Assembly (NCBI GenBank): GCA_046233115.1
Contig: JBJXHM010000009.1
Location: forward strand, 62,001-126,000
Reading direction: 5' to 3'
Origin: JACOMY01 sp046233115
GTDB lineage: Bacteria; Pseudomonadota; Alphaproteobacteria; Kiloniellales; JACOMY01
DNA length: 64,000 bases
In this document: piece after piece, positions 38,995 through 50,848 of the stretch
Layout of the letters: each line of letters begins with the position of its first letter
Numbering within the stretch: the stretch's first letter is position 1
The notes under the pieces: model-generated
What the model was told of the DNA's origin: nothing
What the model saw: the letters and a program-made list of their open reading frames with translations, nothing else
Database searches by the model: none
Made by a program: the position numbers and the translations under genes

Positions 38995-39858
38995 ATGATT
39001 CCCGCGTCCTTTGACTATCACCGGCCGGACAGCCTGGGGGCGGCGCTGGCGCTGCTCAGCCAGCACGGCGGCGAGGCCCGGGTGGTCGCCGGCGGCCACA
39101 GCCTCATCCCGATGATGAAGCTGCGCATGGCCCAGCCGGAGCACCTGATCGACCTGGCCGACGTCGCCGAGCTGAAAGGCATCCGCGTGGAGGCCGACAC
39201 CATCGCCATCGGCGCGATGACGACCCAGGCCGAGATCATCGCCTCCCAGGCGCTGGCGGCCGCCTGCCCGATCCTGCGCGAGACGTCGTTGCAGATCGCC
39301 GACCCGCAGATCCGCAACCTCGGTACCCTGGGGGGCAACGTCGCCAACGGCGATCCCGGCAACGACATGCCGGCCCTGATGCAGACCCTGAACGCGCACT
39401 ACCTGGTGCGCGGCCCCGAGGGCGAGCGCCGGATCGCCGCCCGCGACTTCTATGAGGCCGCCTTCTTCACCTCGCTCGCCGAGACCGAGATCCTGGTCGC
39501 GGTCGAGATCCCCTCGCTGCCGGACGGTCACGGCTGGGCCTACGAAAAGCAGAAGCGCAAGATCGGCGACTATGCGACCGCCGCCGTCGCCGTGGTCCTG
39601 ACCCTGGAGAGCGGGCGCTGCAGCTTTGCCAGCATCGGGCTCACCAACCTCTCGGATACCCCGCTCCATGCCGCCGATGCGGCCGCCGCGCTGGTCGGCA
39701 GTAGCCTGGACAAGGCCGCCCTGGATGCCGCCGCGGACGCCGTAGAGGCGATCTGCGATCCGGTGTCCGACGGCCGTGGGCCGAGCAGCTTCCGCACCAA
39801 GCTCGCGGGCGTGCTGCTGCGCCGCGCCGTCACCGAGGCGCAAGCCCGCGCCGCCTGA
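38995..39858 (+). CDS. coxM: Aerobic CO dehydrogenase, FAD subunit
   Basis: The 287-residue medium subunit carries FAD and passes electrons from the Fe-S subunit to quinone. The FAD diphosphate motifs are AGGHS (32-36) and TLGGN (111-115), at the same spacing as in the Oligotropha enzyme. It is followed by coxS after 27 bases. An ATG at 38987 out of frame opens only a tiny peptide before the true start; GGGAGG precedes both. Confidence 0.96.
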   Translation: MIPASFDYHRPDSLGAALALLSQHGGEARVVAGGHSLIPMMKLRMAQPEHLIDLADVAELKGIRVEADTIAIGAMTTQAEIIASQALAAACPILRETSLQIADPQIRNLGTLGGNVANGDPGNDMPALMQTLNAHYLVRGPEGERRIAARDFYEAAFFTSLAETEILVAVEIPSLPDGHGWAYEKQKRKIGDYATAAVAVVLTLESGRCSFASIGLTNLSDTPLHAADAAAALVGSSLDKAALDAAADAVEAICDPVSDGRGPSSFRTKLAGVLLRRAVTEAQARAA

Positions 39859-39885
39859 TCCTTTCAAAGAGAGACGTCAAGAGCC

Positions 39886-40376
39886 ATGAGCAAGCAAGCC
39901 ATCTCCATGACGGTGAACGGCCGACGGGTAGAAGCCCTGGCCGAGCCGCGCATGCTGTTGATCCACTTCCTGCGCGAGGCGCTGGACATCACCGGCCCGC
40001 ACATCGGCTGCGAGACCGGCCATTGCGGGGCCTGCACCGTCGACCTCGATGGCCGCTCGGTGAAGTCCTGCATGGTCTTCGCCATCCAGGCCGCCGGGGC
40101 CGAGGTCACCACGATCGAGGGCATGGTCCAGCCCGACGGCACCCTGCATGCGCTGCAGGAGGCCTTCCGCGAGCACCACGGCCTGCAGTGCGGCTTCTGC
40201 ACGCCGGGCATGATCACCCGCGCCTATCGCCTGCTGCAGGAGAACCCGAACCCCAGCGAGGCGGAGATCCGCATGGGCATCTCCGGCAACCTCTGCCGCT
40301 GCACCGGCTACCAGAACATCGTGAAGGCGATCCAGGCGGCAGCGGCCAGCCAGTCCAGCGTATCGGAGGCAGCGGA

Positions 40377-40380
<4 letters not shown>
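39886..40380 (+). CDS. coxS: Aerobic CO dehydrogenase, 2Fe-2S subunit
   Basis: The 164-residue small subunit with two [2Fe-2S] clusters. The plant-type N-terminal cluster uses C42, C47, C50, C62 (GCETGHCGACT); the helical C-terminal cluster uses C102, C105, C137, C139 (QCGFCTPGM, LCRCTGY). All eight ligands are present. It links the molybdenum site of CoxL to the FAD of CoxM. The stop overlaps the coxL start as ATGA. Confidence 0.97.
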
Positions 40381-42789
<2,409 letters not shown>

Positions 42790-42797
<8 letters not shown>

Positions 42798-43701
42798 CGA
42801 GCCCGGCGGGTCCGGGGGCCTGGAGCCGATCCGGGCCCTGACGGAGCGGCTGGCGGCGGTCGGCTATCTGGCCGACCCGCCGCTGGCGGCCGCGCTCCAG
42901 CTCTCCCTGGCGCTCGGCCGGCCCTTGCTGCTGGAGGGCGAGGCCGGGGTCGGCAAGACCGAGGTGGCCAAGGCGCTGGCCGCGCTGGAGGGGCGGCGGC
43001 TGGTCCGCCTGCAGTGCTACGAGGGCCTGGACGCCAGTGCGGCGCTCTACGAGTGGAACTACCAGCGCCAGCTTCTGGCGATCAAGGTGCACGAGCACGA
43101 CCAGGTGGCGGCCGAGGCGATCGAGGCGCAGATCTTCTCCGAGGCCTATCTGCTGCGCCGGCCACTTCTGGAGGCGATCCTGAGCGAGGAACCGGTGGTG
43201 CTGCTGATCGACGAGGTCGACCGCGCCGACGAGGCCTTCGAGGCCTATCTCCTGGAAGTGCTGTCCGACTACCAGATCACCGTGCCGGAGCTGGGCACCC
43301 TGACCGCCCGCTCGCGGCCGGCGACGGTGCTGACCTCCAACGCCACGCGCGAGCTCTCCGATGCGCTCAGGCGGCGTTGTCTCTACGCCTATGTCGACTT
43401 CCCCGACGAGGCGCGCGAGCTGGCCATCGTGCTGGCCCGGGTGCCGGACCTCGACCGCCGGCTGGCCGAACAGGTGGTGCGCTTCGTCCAGGCCCTGCGC
43501 CGCGAGGAGCTGGAGAAGCTGCCCGGCATCGCCGAGACCCTGGACTGGGCCGCGGCCCTGCTGGGCCTGGGCATCGGCGATCTCTCCGCCGCCGACCCGA
43601 CCGCGCTGCAGGCCAGCCTGGTTTGCCTGCTGAAGACCGAGGGCGACCAGAAGGCCGTGGCACCGGAGGTGGTGAGCCGCCTGGTCGGCCGGGCGGCTTG
43701 A
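42790..43701 (+). CDS. coxD: MoxR-type AAA ATPase, CO dehydrogenase maturation factor
   Basis: A 303-residue AAA+ ATPase. Walker A is GEAGVGKT (50-57), Walker B LLIDEVDRAD with D141/E142, and the sensor 1 region is VLTSNATREL. CoxD acts with CoxE and CoxF in building the Cu-S-Mo cluster of CoxL. It overlaps coxL and precedes coxE by three bases, the order of known cox operons. Confidence 0.95.
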
Positions 43702-43704
43702 CCC

Positions 43705-44886
43705 ATGACCCTGCGGCTCGATCCTGCCCAGACCCATGCCGCGGCGGCCAGGATGGTCGGCTTCGTCAACCACCTGCGCCTCAACGGCTACACCGTGGGG
43801 CTGCCGGAGGCCGAAGCGGCGGTGGCGCTGGCCGGCGATCTGGCCCTGGACGACCTGGCCGGGGGCCGGCTGCGCCTGCGCGCCCTGCTGGCCAAGCGCA
43901 AGCAGGAGTGGGAGGGCTTCGACGACCTCTTCGAGGCCTACTGGTTCCGCCGCGGCCGGCAGCACGACAGCTTGGAGCGGCCGGCACGCGATCGACAGCC
44001 GCAGCGCCCCGGCGTCTGGAACGACCACTTCGCCCGCACGGAGGAGCGGAGCGGTGCGGCCGGTATGCCAGATCAGGGCGGCGGCGAGGGCGAGGCCGAG
44101 GCCGGCGAGGGGCGCTTGATCGCCTCGCGCCAGACCTACCTGCACAGCCGCGACCTGCGCCACTTGGCCGACCGTGGCGAGCTGGCCGAGGCCGAGCGCG
44201 CGGCGGAAAGGCTGGCCCGTGCGCTGCGCCACCGCCTGGTCCGGCGCTACCGCCTGGCCGCGGCGGCCGAGCGGCTGGACCTGCGCCGCACCCTGCGCCG
44301 CAGCCTGGCCAAGGGCGGCGAGCCGCTGGATCTGGCCTGGCGGGCCCGGCCAGAGGAGCCGGTCAGGATCGTGGTGCTGCTGGACGTCTCCGGCTCGATG
44401 GACCCCTACAGCCGCATCTTCCTGCAGTTCGTGAAGGGGCTGGTCGGCGGCTGGGCCGAGAGCGACGCCTACCTCTTCCACACCCGCCTGCTGCGCATCA
44501 CCGAGAGCCTGGGCGAGCGCGATCCGATCAAGGCCATGACACGGCTGTCGCTGATGGCCTCAGGCTTCGGCGGCGGCACCGAGATCGGCGGCTGCCTCAA
44601 GGTCTTCAACGAGCGCTATGCCAAGCGGGCGCTGAATGGGCGCTCCGTCGTCATTATCCTGAGCGACGGCTACGACACCGGCGCGCCTGAGCTGCTGGTC
44701 CGCGAACTGCAGCGCGTGAAGCGGCGCGCCCGCCGCCTGATCTGGCTGAATCCGCTGCTGGGCTGGCGCGACTACGAGCCGGTGAATCGGGCGATGAGCG
44801 CCGCCCGGCCGCTGCTGGACCACTTCGCCGCCGCGCACAGCCTGGAGAGTCTGGCCGCGCTGGAGCCGGCACTGGCGAAGCTTTAG
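43705..44886 (+). CDS. coxE: VWA-domain protein, CO dehydrogenase maturation factor
   Basis: A 393-residue protein with a C-terminal von Willebrand A domain. The MIDAS motif is DVSGSM (227-232), with later MIDAS residues in ASGFGGGTEIGG and ILSDGYDTG. The N-terminal half is Arg/Ala-rich and helical, with a Gly/Glu-rich loop near 120-137. MoxR-VWA pairs work together as chaperones; CoxD-CoxE is such a pair for CoxL. Confidence 0.95.
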   Translation: MTLRLDPAQTHAAAARMVGFVNHLRLNGYTVGLPEAEAAVALAGDLALDDLAGGRLRLRALLAKRKQEWEGFDDLFEAYWFRRGRQHDSLERPARDRQPQRPGVWNDHFARTEERSGAAGMPDQGGGEGEAEAGEGRLIASRQTYLHSRDLRHLADRGELAEAERAAERLARALRHRLVRRYRLAAAAERLDLRRTLRRSLAKGGEPLDLAWRARPEEPVRIVVLLDVSGSMDPYSRIFLQFVKGLVGGWAESDAYLFHTRLLRITESLGERDPIKAMTRLSLMASGFGGGTEIGGCLKVFNERYAKRALNGRSVVIILSDGYDTGAPELLVRELQRVKRRARRLIWLNPLLGWRDYEPVNRAMSAARPLLDHFAAAHSLESLAALEPALAKL

Positions 44887-44899
44887 GGAAAACTCCGCC

Positions 44900-45727
44900 A
44901 TGAACAGGAACGAGAGCCTCTACGAGACCATCGAGCGCCTGCACCGCCAGGGGGTAGACTGCTGCGTGGCCACGGTGGTGCGCACCGCCAACGCGACTTC
45001 CGCCAAGGCCGGGGCCAAGGCGGTGGTGACCGCGGAGGGCAGGCTCTACGGCCACGTCGGCGGCGGTTGCGTCACCGGCGCGGTGCTGCGGGTGGCCAAG
45101 GAGGTCCTGAGCAGCGGCTCGCCGCGCCTGATCCGGGTGCGGCCGCGCGAGGAGGTGGTTGAGCCGCTCGACCTCGACGGGGTCGAGCTCTATCGCTCCG
45201 GCTGTCCCAGTGGCGGCACGGTGGAGCTCTTCCTGGAACCCTTACGCCAGGCGCCGCGCGTCGTGGTCTGCGGCGCCTCGCCGGTGGCCGAGCGCCTGGC
45301 CGACCTGGCCCTGGCCATGGGCTACCGCGCGCTGCTGGCTGCCTTGCCGGAGGATCAGGAGCGCCTGGTCTCGGCGGCGGAGCGGCACGCGGGCTTCGAT
45401 CTCGCCGACCTGGATCTCGGTCCGGCCGATGCGGTCGTGGTCGCGACCCAGGGCAAGCGTGACCGCGAGGCGCTGACCGCGGCGCTGCGGAGCCGGGCGG
45501 GCTACCTCGGCATGGTCGGCAGCCGCCGCAAGGTGGAGGCACTTGCCGGGCAACTCGCCGGCGAGGTCGAGGCCGAGCGGCTGGCGATGTTGCACGGGCC
45601 GGCCGGGCTCGCCATCGACGCCATCGAGCCGGAGGAGATCGCGCTCTCGATCCTGGCCGAGATCGTGCAGTGGCGCCGTGCCGGCCGGCACGCTGCCGAG
45701 GCCGGAGATCTCGCGGCCAGCGGCTGA
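44900..45727 (+). CDS. coxF: XdhC/CoxI-family maturation factor
   Basis: A 275-residue protein of the XdhC/CoxI family, handling the molybdenum cofactor. An N-terminal XdhC domain (CCVATVVRTANATSAKAGAKAVV, GGGCVTGAVLR) is followed by a Rossmann-like domain (VVVCGASPVAERLADLA, GYLGMVGSRRKVEAL, LHGPAGLAIDAIEPEEIALSILAEIV). The position after coxE is that of coxF. The same frame stays open for 103 codons beyond the TGA stop (see the next entry). coxG is not found downstream. Confidence 0.92.
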   Translation: MNRNESLYETIERLHRQGVDCCVATVVRTANATSAKAGAKAVVTAEGRLYGHVGGGCVTGAVLRVAKEVLSSGSPRLIRVRPREEVVEPLDLDGVELYRSGCPSGGTVELFLEPLRQAPRVVVCGASPVAERLADLALAMGYRALLAALPEDQERLVSAAERHAGFDLADLDLGPADAVVVATQGKRDREALTAALRSRAGYLGMVGSRRKVEALAGQLAGEVEAERLAMLHGPAGLAIDAIEPEEIALSILAEIVQWRRAGRHAAEAGDLAASG

Positions 45728-46058
45728 GGCCCGATCGTCGGGTTCGGCGACAGCCTCGACGAGCGTATCAACACTGCCGTCCTGGCCTTCGTGGTGGGCA
45801 CGCCCCAGGTTGGACCCGGTTCAGTGCCAAACCTCGACAAGGTCTCAAGCGACAAGGATCTTCCGCTGGACCACGCGCGGCGGAACAAGCGCCTGGACGC
45901 GTTTGCCGAACAGAAGGACTGTCCGCCCTTGCAGCCGCTGCCGCCGCATCTGGTGCAGACCCTGCAGGACCAGGGTATCGTGCAGACGCCGGCCACGAAG
46001 AGCGCGGTGCCGGCAAGCCCTCTGCAGGGCGAGTGACCTGTTCGGAGTGCGGTCGGAG
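45728..46058. other. 331-base gap after coxF; open frame of uncertain reality
   Basis: No recognisable gene. The coxF frame reopens after its TGA and runs to a TGA ending at 46036. A GTG at 45791 would give an 81-residue peptide (starting near VGTPQVGPGS). Its codons are GC-rich at third positions, as in real genes, but no ribosome site is clear and I recognise no family. It could be the tail of a decayed gene. Confidence 0.4.
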
Positions 46059-46895
46059 TTACTGCTTCGTCTCGAACCAGTCCAATACGCCCGTGACCCA
46101 GCCGGGCGGGACGCCGTGGGCGCCGTTCCAGAGGGTGAGAGTCAGCGAGCCGGCAGCGCAGTCGCTCCAGGTCTTGCGCCAGAGCACGGGGTCGCTGACG
46201 TCATCCTCGGCAGCACCAGGGCAGCCGTTCACCTTGCGCCAGACGTCGATGCCGGCCATCACGTTGCCCTGAGTGAAGTGGTGCCCGTTCCACTCGAGCT
46301 CCCGCCCCTCGAAGGGGACCAGGCGGTCCATGAAGCCGTGGGTGTGGGTCAGGTGGACCGGGGCGACGCAGTCCTCCGTCATCGGCTCCCAGAAGGCGCC
46401 GGCGACCGCGGCGAAGGCCTGTGCCGTCTCCGGCGCCCTGCAGGCCAGGTCCCAGACCATCGAGCCGCCGCGCGAGAAGCCGGCGGCCAGCACCCGGCCG
46501 CCGTCCAGTCCGAAGCGTGACACCGCGTCGGCCAACACCGCTTTCAGGTAGTCGATCTCGTCGCGGGGCATGGCCACCCCGTCCTCGACGTCCCAGTCGG
46601 TGCGGTCGCTCTCGTCTCGCTGGCCGCTGGGCGCGATCAGTGCGTAGCCGCGGCCGGTGATCGTGGCGACCAACTCCGCGTTGCCAACGGTGACTGCTCC
46701 GGAGCGGCCATAGCCGTGCAGCCAGAGCACCAGCGGTGCACCCACGGGCTTCGACGGCAGGGCCACGTAGTAGACGCCGTCATCGAGCTTGCAGGGGGAG
46801 TCCAGGCCGCCGCAGGGCTCATCCGCTACTGCTGCCGGCACGAGGGCCAGCGCGACCACGAAAGAAGCGATCAGGGAGCGGAGCGAGAGGGGCAT
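46059..46895 (-). CDS. Exported polyhydroxybutyrate-depolymerase-like hydrolase
   Basis: A 278-residue alpha/beta hydrolase of the LpqC / PHB depolymerase-like family. A signal peptide ends near AAVA-D (residue 24). The oxyanion segment is LVLWLHGYGRSG, the nucleophile is S141 in AAGFSRGGSMVW, the HTHGFMDRLVPF segment holds an Asp, and the catalytic His is probably in WNGAHGVPPGW. Six cysteines in the mature part (in ADEPCGG, SPCK, DLACR, EDCV, NGCPG and SDCA) fit disulfides in a secreted protein. The substrate may be a polyester or feruloyl ester; unknown. It reads toward coxF. Confidence 0.88.
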   Translation of the reverse strand: MPLSLRSLIASFVVALALVPAAVADEPCGGLDSPCKLDDGVYYVALPSKPVGAPLVLWLHGYGRSGAVTVGNAELVATITGRGYALIAPSGQRDESDRTDWDVEDGVAMPRDEIDYLKAVLADAVSRFGLDGGRVLAAGFSRGGSMVWDLACRAPETAQAFAAVAGAFWEPMTEDCVAPVHLTHTHGFMDRLVPFEGRELEWNGHHFTQGNVMAGIDVWRKVNGCPGAAEDDVSDPVLWRKTWSDCAAGSLTLTLWNGAHGVPPGWVTGVLDWFETKQ

Positions 46896-46932
46896 GGCCG
46901 TTCCTTGCCTGCTGTCGTCGGGAGTTCCTGTG

Positions 46933-47373
46933 CTAGCGCTGCAGCAGAAAGTGGGCCTGGGCGGTGGCGACCGGGCGTTCGATCGAATCCTGCCAGGCGG
47001 CGACCGACACGGTGGCCAGACGGCGGCCGACGCGGGTCACCTCGGCCTGGGAGAAGGTGCTCTTCGGTCCGGCGGAGCGGCGGTAGTCCACCGTGGTGGT
47101 GATCACCTTCGGCAGACCGATCGACTGATGCTGCCACAGGAGCTCCACGCTGGCGGTCAGCTCCAGCAGGCTGGCCAGTGCGCCGCCGTGGATCGCCGGC
47201 AGGTAGGGATTGCCGACCAGCCTCTGCGAGAAGGGCAGGGTCAGGCGGACTCTTCCGTCGGAAAGGTCAGCGATCGCCCCCAGGTGGCGGGCGTAGGGAA
47301 TGCTGTCCAGGAAGGCGGCGACGTCGTCGCGGATGCGCGCGATCTCGAGCTGGCGCGAGAGGTCGATCGTCAT
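46933..47373 (-). CDS. PaaI-type hotdog thioesterase
   Basis: A 146-residue hotdog-fold acyl-CoA thioesterase of the PaaI family. The active-site loop reads LPAIHGGALASLLELTA, with VITTTVDYRRSAGP in the following strand. Start ATG overlaps the stop of the paralogous upstream gene as ATGA, making a tandem pair. The acyl substrate is unknown. Confidence 0.88.
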   Translation of the reverse strand: MTIDLSRQLEIARIRDDVAAFLDSIPYARHLGAIADLSDGRVRLTLPFSQRLVGNPYLPAIHGGALASLLELTASVELLWQHQSIGLPKVITTTVDYRRSAGPKSTFSQAEVTRVGRRLATVSVAAWQDSIERPVATAQAHFLLQR

Positions 47374-47819
47374 GGTTTGCCCTGGTGCCATTCGGGCGGC
47401 ACGTCGTAGATCATGAAGGTGCCCTGCGCGCTGGCCAGCGGCGGCTCGTCGGGGTGGTGGTAGGCGGAGCCGCGGGCAAACGCGATCTGCTGGGTCAGGC
47501 GATAGCACTCGCCCCTGGCGAAGACGTCGCGCCCCGGATCGTTGCCACGGGCATAGTCCAGCCGCAGGTCGATGGTGGCGACCACGCGGTCGGGTGCCAC
47601 CGCCTGCGCGCAGGCGGTGCCGAGCGCAAAGTCGAGCAGCGCGAAGATCGCGCCGCCGAAGATCCGCCCGCTCTGCGGGTCGCCGATCAACGCCTCGCTG
47701 AACGGCAGGCGGCAGGTCAGGTGGTCGGCCTCCACGCTCTCCAGGCGGATGCCCAGATGGCTGTTGAAGGGCAGGCCATCGCGGACGAGGCCGAAGAGCG
47801 TGTCGTTTGACTGGGTCAT
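47370..47819 (-). CDS. PaaI-type hotdog thioesterase (second of tandem pair)
   Basis: A 149-residue hotdog-fold thioesterase. The loop RIFGGAIFALLDFALGTA replaces the usual HGG with FGG, and VVATIDLRLDYARGN follows. The chosen start MTQSND at 47819 has AGGAT ten bases upstream; a longer ATG at 47840 lacks a ribosome site. The two proteins are diverged enough that they may form a heteromer or have different substrates. Confidence 0.86.
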   Translation of the reverse strand: MTQSNDTLFGLVRDGLPFNSHLGIRLESVEADHLTCRLPFSEALIGDPQSGRIFGGAIFALLDFALGTACAQAVAPDRVVATIDLRLDYARGNDPGRDVFARGECYRLTQQIAFARGSAYHHPDEPPLASAQGTFMIYDVPPEWHQGKP

Positions 47820-47932
47820 CGAAAGTGATCCTAACCGCATGCGCGCGCGGTCGTGAAGTGTCGAGACGTCCGGGATCGGGGCCGCCGATCCGGGCTTGCT
47901 GGCGGGGATGGCGGCACCCTATAAGGGCCGGC

Positions 47933-48913
47933 ATGTATCTCGTGACGGGCGGTGCCGGCTTCATCGGCTCAAACATCACCGCGGCGCTGGCTGAGCGCGG
48001 CGAACGCGTGGTCGTCTGCGACAGACTCGGCAGCGACGAGCGCTGGCAGAACATCGCCAAGCTGGCGCTGGACGACATCATCGCACCGGCCGACCTGCTG
48101 CCCTGGCTCTCCGGCCGGCGTGGGCTCAAGGCGGTGATCCACATGGGTGCGATCTCGGCCACGACCGAGACCGACATCGACCTCCTGGTCTCCAACAACT
48201 TCCGCCTCTCGCGGTCCGTCTGGCAGTGCTGTGCCGAAAGCCGGGTGCCGCTGATCTATGCCTCCTCCGCCGCCACCTACGGCGACGGCGAGCAGGGCTT
48301 CGAGGACGACCCCTCGCCGGAGGCCTTGTCGCGCCTGAAGCCGCTGAACGGCTACGGCTGGTCCAAGCACCTCTTCGACCGCTGGGCACTGCGCGAGGTG
48401 GCCGAGGGCCGACCGCGCCCGCCGCAGTGGGCGGGGCTCAAGTTCTTCAACGTCTACGGCCCCAACGAATATCACAAGGACGGCATGCGCTCGGTCGCCA
48501 ACCACTTCTTCGGTCAGCTCCAGCAGCAGGACTTCGTGCGCCTCTTCGAGTCGCACCGGCCGGGCATCGCCCACGGCGAGCAGATGCGCGACTTCGTCTA
48601 TGTCGGCGACTGCGTCGAGGTCATGATCTGGCTGCTGCAGCACGGCTCGGCCTCCGGCCTCTTCAACGTCGGCACCGGCCGGGCGGAGAGCTTCAACGCC
48701 ATGGCCGGTGCGGTCTTCGCCGCGCTCAACCGCAGCCCCAAGATCGAGTACATCCCCACACCCGAGGCGATCCGCGAGCGCTATCAGTACTACACCCAGG
48801 CCTCCATGGAGCGCCTGCGTGCGGCCGGTTACGAACGGCCCTTCCTTTCTGTTAGGGATGGCGTGCACCGCTACCTGCACGACTATCTCATGAAGGACGA
48901 CATCTACCGCTGA
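47933..48913 (+). CDS. hldD: ADP-glyceromanno-heptose 6-epimerase
   Basis: A 326-residue short-chain dehydrogenase/epimerase that makes ADP-L-glycero-D-manno-heptose for the LPS inner core. NADP-binding VTGGAGFIGSN lies at residues 4-14, the catalytic Tyr-Lys pair is in NGYGWSKHLFDRW, and FFNVYGPNEYHKDGMRSVA is typical of HldD. It overlaps lgt by one base (TGATG). The start MYLVTGG leaves no room for a shorter alternative. Confidence 0.95.
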   Translation: MYLVTGGAGFIGSNITAALAERGERVVVCDRLGSDERWQNIAKLALDDIIAPADLLPWLSGRRGLKAVIHMGAISATTETDIDLLVSNNFRLSRSVWQCCAESRVPLIYASSAATYGDGEQGFEDDPSPEALSRLKPLNGYGWSKHLFDRWALREVAEGRPRPPQWAGLKFFNVYGPNEYHKDGMRSVANHFFGQLQQQDFVRLFESHRPGIAHGEQMRDFVYVGDCVEVMIWLLQHGSASGLFNVGTGRAESFNAMAGAVFAALNRSPKIEYIPTPEAIRERYQYYTQASMERLRAAGYERPFLSVRDGVHRYLHDYLMKDDIYR

Positions 48914-49752
48914 TGACCCCGCTTCTGGCCCTTCCCTTTCCGGCGATCGATCCGGTCGCCATCAGCCTTGGTCCCCTGCATGTGCGCTGGTATGCGCTGG
49001 CCTACATCGTCGGCATCGTGCTGGCCTGGGTCTACTGCCGCGCGCTGGCCCGCCGGCCGGAGAGCCCGGCCACGGTGGCGGCAGTCGACGACCTGGTGTT
49101 CTGGGCGACCCTGGGCATCCTGGTTGGCGGGCGGCTGGGCATGGTGCTGTTTTATCAGCCTTCCTACTTCTTCGCCCACCCGCTGGACATCGTGAAGGTC
49201 TGGGAGGGCGGCATGTCCTTCCACGGTGGCTTCCTTGGCGTCATCGCCGCGCTCTTCTACGTTTCCTGGCGGCACAAGATGCACTTCTTCGTGCTGGCCG
49301 ACCTGGCCGCGGCCGGCGCGCCGATCGGCATCTTCCTGGGCCGCATCGCCAACTTCGTGAACGGCGAGCTCTGGGGCCGGGCCAGCGACGTCTCCTGGGC
49401 CATGATCTTTCCCGATCCGGCGGCCGGCGGCATCCCGCGCCATCCCTCGCAGCTCTACCAGGCCTTCGCCGAAGGCCTGCTGGTCTTCATCGTCCTGCGC
49501 ATCCTGGTGACCCGCGGCTGGCTGGCCCGGCCGGGCCGGGTCGGGGCGGCCTTCGTGCTCTGCTACGGCCTCGCCCGCTTCTTCGACGAGTTCTTCCGCG
49601 AGCCCGATTCCTACCTCGGCTACTTCCTGGGCTCCGTCACCCAGGGCCAGCTCCTGTCGCTGCCGATGATCCTGGTCGGCCTCATCTTCCTCTGGCGGCT
49701 GCGCGGGCCGCTGCCGCCCACCGCCTCCAATCCAGACGACACGAAGAAGTGA
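48913..49752 (+). CDS. lgt: Prolipoprotein diacylglyceryl transferase
   Basis: A 279-residue inner-membrane enzyme that moves diacylglycerol from phosphatidylglycerol to the lipobox cysteine of prolipoproteins. It has about seven TM helices, the Lgt signature GRIANFVNGELWGR, the HGGFLG segment and HPSQLYQAFAEG. It is coupled to hldD upstream and to the methyltransferase gene downstream (GTGA overlap). Confidence 0.97.
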   Translation: MTPLLALPFPAIDPVAISLGPLHVRWYALAYIVGIVLAWVYCRALARRPESPATVAAVDDLVFWATLGILVGGRLGMVLFYQPSYFFAHPLDIVKVWEGGMSFHGGFLGVIAALFYVSWRHKMHFFVLADLAAAGAPIGIFLGRIANFVNGELWGRASDVSWAMIFPDPAAGGIPRHPSQLYQAFAEGLLVFIVLRILVTRGWLARPGRVGAAFVLCYGLARFFDEFFREPDSYLGYFLGSVTQGQLLSLPMILVGLIFLWRLRGPLPPTASNPDDTKK

Positions 49753-50840
49753 GCACTGGGCTGGAGGAGCGGCTGATCCGGCGGATCGCCGCCGAGGGCC
49801 CGCTCACCGTCGCGGACTTCATGGCCGCCGCCCTGCTCGACCCGCGCGAGGGCTACTACACCCGCCAGGCGCCGCTGGGCGACGAGGCCGGACGCGGCGG
49901 CGACTTCGTGACCGCGCCGGAGCTGAGCCAGGTCTTCGGCGAGCTTCTCGGTCTCTGGTGCCTGGAGGCCTGGCAGCGCCTGGGAGAGCCCGCTGCCTTC
50001 CGCCTGGTCGAGCTGGGGCCGGGCCGTGGCAGCCTGATGAGCGACCTGCTGCGGAGCCTGGCCCTGGTGCCGGCCTGCCGGGCCGCCGCCAGCCTCCACC
50101 TGGTGGAGGTGAGCCCGCGCCTGCGCGCGATCCAGCGCGAGACCCTGGCCGGTGCGGCGGTCGCCTGGCACGACTCCCTCGCCGAGGTGCCGGAGGGGCC
50201 GCTGCTGCTGGTCGCCAACGAGTTCTTCGACGCCCTGCCGATCCGCCAGTTCGAGCGCGGCCCCGAGGCCTGGCACGAGCGCCTGGTGGTGCGCGGTCCC
50301 AAGGGCCTGGCCTTCGCGCTCTCCGGCCCCCTACCAGCCTCGTTGCTGCCGGCCGACGCCCCGCCGGGCGCGATCCTGGAGCTGGCGCCGGCCGCCCGGA
50401 TCCAGGCCGGGGAGCTGGGCCGGCGCCTTGCCGTCGAGGGCGGTGCCGCACTGCTGATCGACTACGGCTACGATGCCCGGCCCTGGCAGGGCAGCCTGCA
50501 GGCTGTGGCCGGCCACCGGAAGGTAGCGGTGTTGGAGCGGCCGGGCCTGGTCGACCTCTCGGTCCAGGTCGACTTCGCCACGCTGGCCGAGGCAGCCGAG
50601 GCCGAGGGAGCGGAGGCCTACGGCCCGGTCTCGCAGGCCACCCTGCTGCAGGCGTTGGGGCTGGAGGAGCGCGTGCGGGCGCTCACGGCCGGCAAGCCGC
50701 CTGCGCAGGCCGCAAGGGTGACGGCCGCCTGCCGCCGCCTGGTGGCACCGGAGGCCATGGGCGAGCGCTTCCTGGCGCTGGCCCTGCAGGGACCCGGCCT
50801 GCCGGGGCCGGCCGGCTTCCCGCTGCAGCCGCGCGTCTGA
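49749..50840 (+). CDS. SAM-dependent methyltransferase, MidA/NDUFAF7 family
   Basis: A 363-residue protein of the NDUFAF7 (MidA) family, which in mitochondria methylates an arginine of a complex I subunit. Motifs: DFVTAPELSQVFGELLG, the SAM-binding VELGPGRGSLMSDLL and VANEFFDALPIRQF. The GTG start overlaps the lgt stop. In many alphaproteobacteria lgt, this gene and pgeF are adjacent; here a LysE-family gene on the other strand sits between them. Confidence 0.93.
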   Translation: MSTGLEERLIRRIAAEGPLTVADFMAAALLDPREGYYTRQAPLGDEAGRGGDFVTAPELSQVFGELLGLWCLEAWQRLGEPAAFRLVELGPGRGSLMSDLLRSLALVPACRAAASLHLVEVSPRLRAIQRETLAGAAVAWHDSLAEVPEGPLLLVANEFFDALPIRQFERGPEAWHERLVVRGPKGLAFALSGPLPASLLPADAPPGAILELAPAARIQAGELGRRLAVEGGAALLIDYGYDARPWQGSLQAVAGHRKVAVLERPGLVDLSVQVDFATLAEAAEAEGAEAYGPVSQATLLQALGLEERVRALTAGKPPAQAARVTAACRRLVAPEAMGERFLALALQGPGLPGPAGFPLQPRV

Positions 50841-50848
50841 TCGGACTG

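Noticed and set aside
38987..38995. ATG at 38987 as the coxM start
   Set aside because: It is out of frame with CoxM and reaches a stop after two further codons.
45725..45727. The coxF TGA as a recoded (selenocysteine or readthrough) codon
   Set aside because: CoxF is complete at this stop compared with the family and no recoding structure is visible, so it is treated as a normal stop.
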